This document shows, one piece after another, positions 1 through 6,284 of a stretch of DNA of 7,083 nucleotides. The translations under genes were made by a program, and so were the position numbers. Within the stretch, counting starts at the first letter, position 1. Each line of letters begins with the position of its first letter. Origin of the DNA: Dehalococcoidia bacterium (lineage in GTDB: Bacteria; Chloroflexota; Dehalococcoidia; GIF9; AB-539-J10); assembly GCA_030606385.1 (NCBI GenBank), contig JAUWGN010000052.1, forward strand, positions 1 to 7,083. Direction: 5' to 3'. The notes under the pieces were generated by a model. It did not search any database. It was not told the origin of the DNA and saw nothing but the letters and a program-made list of their open reading frames with translations.

Positions 1-983
1 GTAAGGTCTACGAGAGCGAGATGGGTATCAGTGCCTCCAGAAACGATACGGAATCCATACCTCTGAAGCTCGGAAGCCAATGTTTTACAGTTTGTGAGAA
101 TTGATTGTTGGTAAGTGATAAAGTCGGATTGCATGGCTTCGAAAAAGCAAACTGCCTTTGCTGCAATGGCATGCATTAAAGGACCTCCCTGAGTTCCTGG
201 GTAAACAGCGTCATCAATGACTGAGGCTAGCTCCTGCTTACACAAAATAAAGCCACCTCGTGGTCCACGCAGCGTCTTTTGAGTGGTCGCGGTGACCACG
301 TCAGCATGAGGAATGGGGGCAGGGTGAAGTCTGGCAGCAATTATGCCCGCTGTGTGGGCCATATCAACCAGTAATTTGGCACCCACCTGGTCAGCAATGT
401 AGCGGAAGCGTTCAAAGTCAATGGTTCGGGGATAAGCGCTAGCTCCAGCGATAATCAGTTCAGGCTTGTGTTCCGCGGCGAGTTTTTCTAGCTCATCGTA
501 ATCAAGCATTTCGGTTTCACGGTTCACGCCGTAAGAGATAAAGTTATATAATTTCCCTGAGAAACTGCCCTTTGCACCGTGAGAAAGATGTCCACCCTGG
601 TCGAGTCTCATGCCCATCACGGTGTCACCGGGCTGAAGTAAAGCTGCGTAAACTGCCATGTTAGCTTGAACGCCGCTGTGAGGCTGCACATTGGCATGCT
701 CGGCATTAAATAATTTCTTCGCTCTTTCAATGGCTAATGTCTCCACGGCATCTATATAAGTGCAACCACCATAATAACGACGCCCTGGATAGCCTTCAGC
801 ATACTTGTCAGTCATCAGGCACCCCTGAGCTTCAAGCACTGCACGGTCAGCGTGATTTTCGGAGGCAATAAGATCTATGGTGCTTGCTTGTCTCTTCTTC
901 TCCTGCTCCAGAATCTGAGCTACCTCAGCATCATGCCGGGCAATAAAAGAAGTTGTTTTGATAGCCATGCTCGGTGTTATCAT
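1..983 (-). CDS. glyA: Serine hydroxymethyltransferase, N-terminal 327 residues (cut by window edge)
   Basis: PLP-dependent cytosolic enzyme that converts serine and tetrahydrofolate to glycine and 5,10-methylene-THF, feeding one-carbon metabolism. Reading leftwards from 983, the frame is open to the window edge; the family is about 415 residues, so some 90 C-terminal residues lie outside. Family landmarks appear in order: IASEN (39-43), KYAEGYPGRRYYGG (60-73), NVQPHSG (98-104), GGHLSHG (130-136), FSGKLYN (141-147), the PLP-ring Asp207 and stacking His210 region (VDMAHTAG), the Schiff-base Lys236 in TLRGPRGG context, and PGTQGGPLMH (262-271). The ATG at 983 is preferred because AAAGGGAAGG lies 4 nt upstream; a second in-frame ATG at 968 lacks a good site. 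Some pocket positions are unusual: Gln235 replaces the His normally preceding the PLP lysine, Gln129 replaces the His of AHGGHLTHG, and Val105 replaces Ser/Ala of HSGSQAN. It is transcribed divergently from hrcA; I saw no convincing promoter for it. Identification is secure, full activity is inferred. Confidence 0.95.
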   Translation of the reverse strand, partial: MITPSMAIKTTSFIARHDAEVAQILEQEKKRQASTIDLIASENHADRAVLEAQGCLMTDKYAEGYPGRRYYGGCTYIDAVETLAIERAKKLFNAEHANVQPHSGVQANMAVYAALLQPGDTVMGMRLDQGGHLSHGAKGSFSGKLYNFISYGVNRETEMLDYDELEKLAAEHKPELIIAGASAYPRTIDFERFRYIADQVGAKLLVDMAHTAGIIAARLHPAPIPHADVVTATTQKTLRGPRGGFILCKQELASVIDDAVYPGTQGGPLMHAIAAKAVCFFEAMQSDFITYQQSILTNCKTLASELQRYGFRIVSGGTDTHLALVDL

Positions 984-1024
984 ACTACCTTCCCTTTGCA
1001 CTAGTCAATTTAAGCCGAACCTGG

Positions 1025-1053
1025 TTGACAGTTGAAGCTAGAAGTGATACATT
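1025..1053 (+). promoter_or_regulatory. Sigma-70-type promoter of the hrcA-grpE-dnaK operon
   Basis: A perfect -35 box TTGACA (1025-1030) is followed after exactly 17 bp by TACATT (1048-1053), a 4/6 match to the -10 consensus. The predicted transcription start is near 1060, giving a leader of about 30 nt. The CIRCE operator would then start at about +2, the classical placement for HrcA control. This geometry and the adjacent operator make the call much stronger than the hexamers alone. Confidence 0.8.
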
Positions 1054-1061
1054 CAAAGAAA

Positions 1062-1088
1062 TTAGCAATCTCATAGGGGAAGTGCTAA
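1062..1088 (+). promoter_or_regulatory. CIRCE operator (HrcA binding site)
   Basis: The left arm TTAGCAATC (1062-1070) and right arm AAGTGCTAA (1080-1088) are separated by a 9-nt spacer. The CIRCE consensus is TTAGCACTC-N9-GAGTGCTAA, so each arm has one mismatch and the spacing is exact. HrcA is the known ligand of this element, and hrcA is the gene that follows immediately. The right arm abuts the hrcA ATG at 1089, and the spacer contains AGGGG (1075-1079), the best Shine-Dalgarno for hrcA. In the mRNA the arms could pair (UUAGCA with UGCUAA) and put that site in the loop. No second CIRCE was seen elsewhere in the window. Confidence 0.92.
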
Positions 1089-2108
1089 ATGACCTCACTG
1101 GAAGAAAGAAGAGAAACTATTTTGAAGATAATAGTTGGTGAGTATATTTCCAGGGCGGCGCCTGTTGCCTCGGGGAGCATCGCTGAGGATTACACTCTGG
1201 AGGTAAGTCCAGCCACCATTCGCAATGATGTGGCCTATTTAGAGAGCGAAGGATATATTATCCACCCTCACCATTCTGCAGGCAGCGTTCCTACTGATAA
1301 AGCTTATCGTTACTACGTAGAACTGCTGGGAAATGCACTTGACCTGCCCGAGGGTGAGCAATACTTTTTCTATCAACTATTTCGGGAAGCAAAAGATAAG
1401 ATTGAGCAGCAGCTAAGGTTAGCGGTGTTCTTTCTGGCCAGATTTGCTCACAATCTGGCAATAATAACATCGCCAAGGGCACCGGAAAGTCGGCTTAAAC
1501 ACCTTGACTTGGTGAGCTTGCAGGATTTCGTAGCCTTGCTAATCTTAGTTCTATATGGAGTGGGAGTGAAACAACGAATCTTATCTTTTGATGAAGTAAT
1601 TTCTCAGGATGAGTTAACCACCTTGTCCAACAAGTTTAATGCTATTTATGTGGGGACGACAGGCAGTGAAATTTTAGCTAGTGAGCCAAAGCTTTCCCCT
1701 GAGGAAAAGATAGTGGCTCAGGCGGTAGTGGATATAATGGAAGTAGAAAATAGGCAGGAATATGGTAGGCCTTACATCGAAGGATTACGTCTGCTATTAA
1801 ACCAGCCTGAATTCTACCAAAGTCCCAGGATAATCACTATATTAGAGCTGTTAGAGACGGAGAGTTGGCTAGCAAGCGTGCTTGGACAGCGAGTTAGCAT
1901 GGAAAAGGCAGAGGTAATCATAGGTGAAGAGAATAGGGAGGAGGCACTACAGGATTTTAGTCTGGTAGTTGGGCAATATGGAGTTTCTGGTAAAGCAAGT
2001 GGTATTATTGGCGTGCTTGGTCCGAAGCGGATGGATTATTCCCGAGCTATTTCCTCAGTGAATTCTGTTTCTACATTGTTGAGCGAATCGGTAGCTGAAT
2101 ACATCTAG
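1089..2108 (+). CDS. hrcA: Heat-inducible transcription repressor HrcA
   Basis: Repressor of class I heat-shock genes. It binds CIRCE as a dimer; in the best-studied bacteria its folding depends on GroE, which links repression to chaperone load. The 339 residues match the usual length of about 340. Residues 1-75 form the winged-helix DNA-binding domain, with SPATIRNDVAYLESEGYI (40-57) as the recognition-helix region and HHSAGSVPTDKAYRYYV (61-77) as the wing motif, close to the family pattern PHTSAGRVPTxxGYRxYVD. The middle is the less conserved GAF-like part. The C-terminus carries the diagnostic YGVSGKASGIIGVLGPKRMDYSRAIS (297-322). The wing has Ser66 where Arg is common (SAGR), which may slightly alter DNA contact. 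It is first in the operon; AGGGG lies 9 nt before the ATG, inside the CIRCE spacer, so its own synthesis should be autoregulated. The stop lies 14 nt before grpE. Confidence 0.97.
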   Translation: MTSLEERRETILKIIVGEYISRAAPVASGSIAEDYTLEVSPATIRNDVAYLESEGYIIHPHHSAGSVPTDKAYRYYVELLGNALDLPEGEQYFFYQLFREAKDKIEQQLRLAVFFLARFAHNLAIITSPRAPESRLKHLDLVSLQDFVALLILVLYGVGVKQRILSFDEVISQDELTTLSNKFNAIYVGTTGSEILASEPKLSPEEKIVAQAVVDIMEVENRQEYGRPYIEGLRLLLNQPEFYQSPRIITILELLETESWLASVLGQRVSMEKAEVIIGEENREEALQDFSLVVGQYGVSGKASGIIGVLGPKRMDYSRAISSVNSVSTLLSESVAEYI

Positions 2109-2122
2109 AGGGGTTCTAAACT

Positions 2123-2692
2123 TTGTCTGAAGAAGGATTAACTAATGACGAAACAACTGAAGCTGGTGTTGAGGAGGTAAAGGCAGAGGATATTGAGGCT
2201 CTACAGCAAGCTTTAGCGGAGCAAGAAAAAGAAGCGGAGAAATACTTAGCGAATTGGCAAAGAGCTCAAGCTGATCTTGCTAACTACAGAAAGCATGCCG
2301 AGCAGGAAAAGCAAGAGATTGTAGATTTTGGTAATAGCACGCTTATCCTGAGTTTATTGCCTATTATAGATGATTTTGAAAGAGCTTTTGATTCATTACC
2401 TTCTGAACTGTGTGAAATGAATTGGATTGAGGGCATTAAAATTATATATAATAGCCTTAAGGCAGTGCTGGAAAGGGCGGGAGTAACCGAAATCAAGGCT
2501 AAAGGTGAAAGGTTTGACCCACATTTACATGAGGCAGTGATGGGCCGAGCAGGGGAGGAAGGGGTGATATTAGAGGAAATTCAGAAAGGTTATAGATTGA
2601 AAGATAGAGTGATTCGCCCCAGTTTGGTAGTGGTGGGCAAGGGGAAAGAAGAAACAGAGGAGGAAAATGATGGCGAAAGCAGTAGGGATTGA
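2123..2692 (+). CDS. grpE: Nucleotide exchange factor GrpE (TTG start)
   Basis: Cytosolic cochaperone that releases ADP from DnaK and so resets the chaperone cycle. At 189 residues it has normal length. An acidic N-terminal tail (1-24) leads into a long coiled-coil helix (about 25-70) containing NWQRAQADLANYRKHAEQEK (44-63), then the helical bundle with LLPIIDDFERAF (78-89), then the C-terminal beta-wing with the signatures GERFDPHLHEAVM (128-140) and GYRLKDRVIRPSLVVVGKG (156-174). The start is TTG at 2123: AGAGGGG (2107-2113) sits 9 nt upstream and no in-frame ATG lies near the expected N-terminus. It follows hrcA by 14 nt, so co-transcription is near certain. Its last 7 codons and stop overlap dnaK in another frame, and the extra charged tail (KEETEEENDGESSRD) beyond the GrpE core is encoded partly by the dnaK ribosome-binding region. 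Confidence 0.96.
   Translation: MSEEGLTNDETTEAGVEEVKAEDIEALQQALAEQEKEAEKYLANWQRAQADLANYRKHAEQEKQEIVDFGNSTLILSLLPIIDDFERAFDSLPSELCEMNWIEGIKIIYNSLKAVLERAGVTEIKAKGERFDPHLHEAVMGRAGEEGVILEEIQKGYRLKDRVIRPSLVVVGKGKEETEEENDGESSRD
2657..2663 (+). promoter_or_regulatory. dnaK ribosome-binding site inside grpE
   Basis: GAGGAGG is a near-ideal Shine-Dalgarno within the last codons of grpE. Two tandem in-frame ATGs follow, at 2667 (3 nt away) and 2670 (6 nt away). The spacing and the family N-terminus (MAKxxGIDLGTT) favour 2670. Confidence 0.75.
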
Positions 2693-4568
2693 TTTAGGGA
2701 CCACGCTGAGTGTAGTGGCGGTTATGGAAGGAGGAGAGCCCAAAATTATCCCCAGTGCTGAAGGTGGAAATCTAATTCCTTCGGTGGTAGCGATAAGCAA
2801 GACGGGGGAACGTTTGGTAGGAGAAATAGCTAAGCGCCAGGCAGTGGTTAACCCTGATAACACTATTTTCAGCGTGAAGCGTCTTATCGGGCGTAAGTTT
2901 AGTGATGCTTCAGTCCAGGAGGATATGAAGCGTTTACCATACAAAATCACTAAAGCACCCAATGACGATTGCCGGGTGGTTATGGGGGATAAGGAGTATA
3001 GTCCGCAGGAAATTTCAGCGATGATATTGCAAAAACTGAAAGCTGATGCTGAAGCTTATCTCGGGGAGAAGGTCACTGATGCTGTGATTACTGCGCCTGC
3101 TTACTTTAATGATAGTCAAAGACAGGCGACTAAAGATGCCGGCTCCATAGCTGGTTTTAATGTTCTCCGCATTATTAATGAACCCACAGCATCATCATTA
3201 GCCTATGGAATGGATAAGAAGAAGGACGAAACCATTGCCGTTTATGACCTCGGTGGAGGCACTTTCGATATTTCCATCCTTGATATAGGGGAGGGCACTT
3301 TCCAGGTCAAGTCAACTAACGGTGATACCCATCTTGGAGGGGATGACATTGACCAGAGGGTTATGGACTGGATATGCGACGAATTTAAGAAAGAGCAAGG
3401 TATTGACTTAAGTCAGGACAAGATGGCATTGCAGCGGTTAAAAGATGCTGCTGAAAAGGCTAAGAGAGAGCTATCCTCGGTGGTTCAAACAGAGATAAAT
3501 CTCCCATTCATTACCGCTAATGCTTCTGGTCCAAAGCATCTCACCATGACGCTTAGTCGAGCCAAGCTGGAGCAACTATCGGCTGACTTAATAGAGAGAA
3601 GTCTTGGTCCCTGTCGTCAAGCTTTGGCTGACGCCGGTCTGCAACCAGGCCAGGTTAACAATGTAATTTTAGTTGGTGGGCAGACGAGGATGCCTAAGGT
3701 TCAGGATACCTTAAGGCAGTTTTTTAGTCGGGAACCGGTGAAGGGAGTCAACCCTGATGAGGCAGTGGCTTTGGGAGCGGCGATTCAAGCTGGAGTGCTC
3801 AAAGGTGAGGTGGGAGAAATTCTCCTCCTCGATGTTACCCCGCTTACCCTGGGCATAGAGACTCTGGGAGGGGTAGCCACGCCGCTTATTCCTCGTAATA
3901 CTACTATTCCCACCTCAAAGAGCCAGATTTTCAGCACTGCTGCTGATAATCAACCGAGTGTGGAAATACATGTTCTTCAAGGCGAACGTCCTATGGCGGC
4001 AGATAATCGAACTTTAGGCCGTTTCCTGCTCGATGGCATTCTGCCAGCGCCAAGAGGCATGCCTCAAGTTGAAGTTACTTTCGATATTGATGCTAACGGA
4101 ATCCTTAATGTCAGTGCTCAGGATAAAGGCACTGGGAAGGAACAGAAAATCACTATTACTGTCTCCAGCGGGCTTAGCAAGGAAGAGGTAGACAGCATGA
4201 AGCGAGAAGCGGAGATGCATGCTGCTGAGGATGCTAAACGTAAGGAGGAAATCGAAGCTCGCAACGCCGCTGATAACCTTGCTTATACTGCTGAGAAAAC
4301 GCTTCGTGACCATGGAGACAAAATACCTGAAGAGCTAAAACAGGAAATAGAAGGTAAAATAGCTGCGGTTCGTTCAGCACTTCAAGGCAAGGATATGGAT
4401 GCTGTTCGTAATGCCACGCAAGAGCTGTCGCAGGCTATGCAGAAGGTTGGTGGTGCAGTTTATGGACAGCCTGGCGGGCAACCTCCCGGTGGTCAACAGG
4501 GTCCTGGTGGTCAACAAGGCCCTGGTGGAGAGGAAGGTCCTGTTGAAGGTGAATTCCGCGAGGTATAA
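2670..4568 (+). CDS. dnaK: Molecular chaperone DnaK (Hsp70)
   Basis: ATP-driven cytosolic Hsp70 that binds exposed hydrophobic segments of client proteins. At 632 residues it is full length. The nucleotide-binding domain (1-382) shows GIDLGTT (6-12), the catalytic Lys70 region (FSVKRLIG), INEPTASSLAYG (169-180), YDLGGGTFDISILD (192-205) and ILVGGQTRMPKVQ (333-345). The interdomain linker is LLLDVTPLTLG (385-395), followed by the beta-sandwich substrate domain to about 500 and the helical lid. The region after KRLIG (about 76-98) keeps the insert that classical Firmicutes DnaK lacks. Position 13 is Leu where bacterial proteins usually have Asn (GTTNS). The tail (600-625) is Gly/Gln/Pro-rich, made of three hexapeptide repeats, ending EGEFREV. 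Start 2670 is preferred over 2667 on ribosome-binding-site spacing. It overlaps grpE by 23 nt, which suggests translational coupling. dnaJ does not follow. Confidence 0.98.
   Translation: MAKAVGIDLGTTLSVVAVMEGGEPKIIPSAEGGNLIPSVVAISKTGERLVGEIAKRQAVVNPDNTIFSVKRLIGRKFSDASVQEDMKRLPYKITKAPNDDCRVVMGDKEYSPQEISAMILQKLKADAEAYLGEKVTDAVITAPAYFNDSQRQATKDAGSIAGFNVLRIINEPTASSLAYGMDKKKDETIAVYDLGGGTFDISILDIGEGTFQVKSTNGDTHLGGDDIDQRVMDWICDEFKKEQGIDLSQDKMALQRLKDAAEKAKRELSSVVQTEINLPFITANASGPKHLTMTLSRAKLEQLSADLIERSLGPCRQALADAGLQPGQVNNVILVGGQTRMPKVQDTLRQFFSREPVKGVNPDEAVALGAAIQAGVLKGEVGEILLLDVTPLTLGIETLGGVATPLIPRNTTIPTSKSQIFSTAADNQPSVEIHVLQGERPMAADNRTLGRFLLDGILPAPRGMPQVEVTFDIDANGILNVSAQDKGTGKEQKITITVSSGLSKEEVDSMKREAEMHAAEDAKRKEEIEARNAADNLAYTAEKTLRDHGDKIPEELKQEIEGKIAAVRSALQGKDMDAVRNATQELSQAMQKVGGAVYGQPGGQPPGGQQGPGGQQGPGGEEGPVEGEFREV
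4488..4541 (+). repeat. Three tandem 18-bp repeats encoding the DnaK tail
   Basis: Three consecutive in-frame 18-bp units (4488-4505, 4506-4523, 4524-4541) encode GGQQGP, GGQQGP and GGEEGP. The first two differ at two positions, both synonymous third-codon sites; the third is more diverged. A degenerate 15-bp partial copy (GGQPP) precedes them. Gly-rich disordered tails are common at the DnaK C-terminus; this one seems to have grown by unit duplication. Confidence 0.85.
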
Positions 4569-4660
4569 ACACTAAAATACCAAGCGCTCATATCTATGCG
4601 AAACATTGAGGATTTAGATTTTGAATTTGTTTAGAATTTAAGATTCCTCTTGGGGGAAAA
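4569..4660 (+). other. AT-rich intergenic gap, possible weak promoter, no clear terminator
   Basis: This is the only gap over 30 bp inside the plus-strand gene run. I see no stem followed by a T-run, so dnaK transcripts may read through. TAGAAT (4632-4637) is a 5/6 match to a -10 box and would start transcription near 4644. The best -35 candidate, TTGAGG (4606-4611), lies 20 bp away, longer than optimal, so a separate promoter for the downstream genes is possible but weakly supported. The downstream gene's ribosome-binding site is the G-run at 4652-4656. No CIRCE copy is present here. Confidence 0.35.
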
Positions 4661-6259
4661 ATGTCAGAAATTGAGTTAGAACAATTCGCGTTAACTGTCG
4701 ATAGGATTAGGCAGAAGGCAATGGAGGAAAATAGGTTACTAGATAATCCTTCTGCTGAAGAATTAAGGGTGCTTGTGGAAAAAGAACCTGAGGTAGAGAA
4801 GACAATTTATGGCAATTTTGTTGCTGAAAGTGAGCCCAGTTCCAGGGCGGCGATGTTTACCGAGAACAGCGTTGATCATCCCTTTGGTGAAGAAGAGCTG
4901 CAACTACTAGCTCAATGTGAGCAAGCTTTGAGCAAAGAAAGGTTAATTTCCATTGACAGGATTGTGGGCAATATAAATAGCAACACTACGGTCAGGTTGA
5001 TTGTTCCCGAGCGATTTGCTCATGTTGCCTATGGTGGCGGGAATCTTTTTGTTCCCGTGAAGGAGGAAGTTGAGCAGCCAACATATGAGATTGTGATGTT
5101 CACTGATGGAGCTTTTGAACCTAATAAATCAAAACCACTTCCTCAAAAGGACATCACTATAAGGCTGGCTATGCTTAGCAATGGCAGGATTATCAAGATA
5201 GTCCGGAACAGCAATTATATCGGTGAGTATAAAAAGGGTGTTTTTGCTTCTGAAGACTGGGCTCGTAAAACTTATGGTGACGGAATTTTCCTGCATGCTG
5301 GCTGTAGGGAGGATTACCTTCAATCAGTACATGGGGATTATAGAACTGTAAGGACATTGCTCGTTGCCTTGACTGCAAATGGGAAAACAACCACTACATG
5401 CAAGATTTTGGCCAGGAAAGACAGCGAAAAATCCTGGCTTATCCAGGACGATGGTGGAACCCTCATGCCTGATGGTTCCTTCCATGGTTTCGAAGCGGGG
5501 GGAGTATTTGTGAAAACCGAGAGTGTAAATCCTGGAAATCAGGTGGAGATATTCTATGGTCTGCTGAAACCAGAAACTCTTTGTGAGAACGTTTATGTGA
5601 CTGAAGATAAAGATTTCGATTTTTACAACTTTGAAAAAACATCAAACGGGAGAGCGGTTATACGCAGGAAAGATTTTATGCATGCCAGCCCTTATATTGA
5701 TGTTGATAGGGTGGATAACCTGATTCTTATTACCAGAGGGCCGTTGATTCCAGCGATATCGCAATTAACTTTAGAGCAAGCGACAGCCCTGATGATTTTG
5801 GGGCAATCAGTGGAGTCATCTGCTGGTGACCCAACTCAGGTGGGGAAGATAAAGAGCGAGTTCTTCTATGACCCATTTATAGCTGGTGGTAGAGCGGAGC
5901 ACACAAATAAATTTTATGAAATAATGAGGGGGCTTACTCATATGAATTACTTCTTATTAAATACCGGCGGGATAGGCGAAGAGGCACTTTATCACGATAT
6001 AAAATTGGAATTTACCATGGCGATATTAGATTCCCTGCTAAGAGGAGGGCTTGAAGATTGGATAGATTCGCCTACAGGCTTTAAGGTGCCTAGAGCGATA
6101 AGGCAAGTAGACAATGTTTACTTGCATCCTGAGAAGATTTATTCCAAAATTGAATTTGAGGAGAAGCAGAAAGAGCTCAACAAAATCAGGTGTGACACGG
6201 TAGAACAGATTGGTGGTGCTTTACACCCTAACATAAGAAACGTTTTTACCAGAATCTAG
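4661..6259 (+). CDS. pckA: Divergent ATP-type phosphoenolpyruvate carboxykinase homologue
   Basis: Family role: reversible conversion of oxaloacetate and ATP to PEP, CO2 and ADP, at the junction of gluconeogenesis and the TCA cycle. The 532 residues are close to the E. coli enzyme's 540. Against the recalled E. coli sequence, motifs occur in the right order: Arg62 (substrate Arg65), NYIGEYKKGVF (185-195; Tyr207 and Lys213), His212 (metal-binding His232), P-loop ALTANGKTT (236-244), LIQDDGG (260-266; metal Asp268/269), GRAVIRR (330-336; Arg333) and LLNTGGIG (432-439, for LVNTGWNG). Odd points: the first P-loop Gly is Ala, the S-G-T before GK is T-A-N, and no Arg follows the NTG motif where Arg449 is expected. 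The frame is intact with no sign of decay. It stands where dnaJ often does. Homology is confident. Catalysis and nucleotide choice are uncertain; it could be a neofunctionalised paralogue. Confidence 0.8.
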   Translation: MSEIELEQFALTVDRIRQKAMEENRLLDNPSAEELRVLVEKEPEVEKTIYGNFVAESEPSSRAAMFTENSVDHPFGEEELQLLAQCEQALSKERLISIDRIVGNINSNTTVRLIVPERFAHVAYGGGNLFVPVKEEVEQPTYEIVMFTDGAFEPNKSKPLPQKDITIRLAMLSNGRIIKIVRNSNYIGEYKKGVFASEDWARKTYGDGIFLHAGCREDYLQSVHGDYRTVRTLLVALTANGKTTTTCKILARKDSEKSWLIQDDGGTLMPDGSFHGFEAGGVFVKTESVNPGNQVEIFYGLLKPETLCENVYVTEDKDFDFYNFEKTSNGRAVIRRKDFMHASPYIDVDRVDNLILITRGPLIPAISQLTLEQATALMILGQSVESSAGDPTQVGKIKSEFFYDPFIAGGRAEHTNKFYEIMRGLTHMNYFLLNTGGIGEEALYHDIKLEFTMAILDSLLRGGLEDWIDSPTGFKVPRAIRQVDNVYLHPEKIYSKIEFEEKQKELNKIRCDTVEQIGGALHPNIRNVFTRI

Positions 6260-6272
6260 TTCAACTTACATC

Positions 6273-6279
6273 GAGGTGG
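6273..6279 (+). promoter_or_regulatory. Ribosome-binding site that sets the zinc-finger gene start
   Basis: GAGGTGG lies 5 nt before the GTG at 6285. A longer reading from the GTG at 6276 would place its start codon inside this purine block, with no other good site upstream. The shorter form is therefore preferred. Confidence 0.65.
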
Positions 6280-6284
6280 ACAAA

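Noticed and set aside
1..983. glyA as a truncated pseudogene
   Set aside because: The frame is uninterrupted up to the first base of the window, so the missing C-terminus reflects the window boundary, not a broken gene.
984..1060. Dedicated glyA promoter on the minus strand
   Set aside because: I looked for -35/-10 pairs reading leftwards. The candidates (for example TTCAAC with TAAATT) are weak, and TTGACT (1008-1003) would put its -10 box over the start codon. None is good enough to annotate.
1291..1482. 63-codon minus-strand open frame inside hrcA
   Set aside because: Antisense to well-conserved HrcA sequence, with no initiation signal or recognisable protein.
2570..2962. 130-codon minus-strand open frame opposite the grpE/dnaK junction
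   Set aside because: It lies wholly antisense to two confidently identified genes, has no family resemblance I can see, and has no ribosome-binding evidence; it is a by-product of their codon use.
4014..4313. 99-codon minus-strand open frame inside dnaK
   Set aside because: Antisense to conserved DnaK substrate-binding domain and lid codons, with no recognisable product.
4569..4600. Possible Rho-independent terminator after dnaK (AGCGCT palindrome)
   Set aside because: The palindrome is only 6 bp with no loop, and no T-run follows; it does not have terminator structure.
4661..6259. PEPCK homologue as a decaying pseudogene
   Set aside because: The frame is a continuous 532 codons with family-typical length, and substrate and metal residues are retained. 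Changes cluster in the nucleotide pocket, which fits altered function better than decay.
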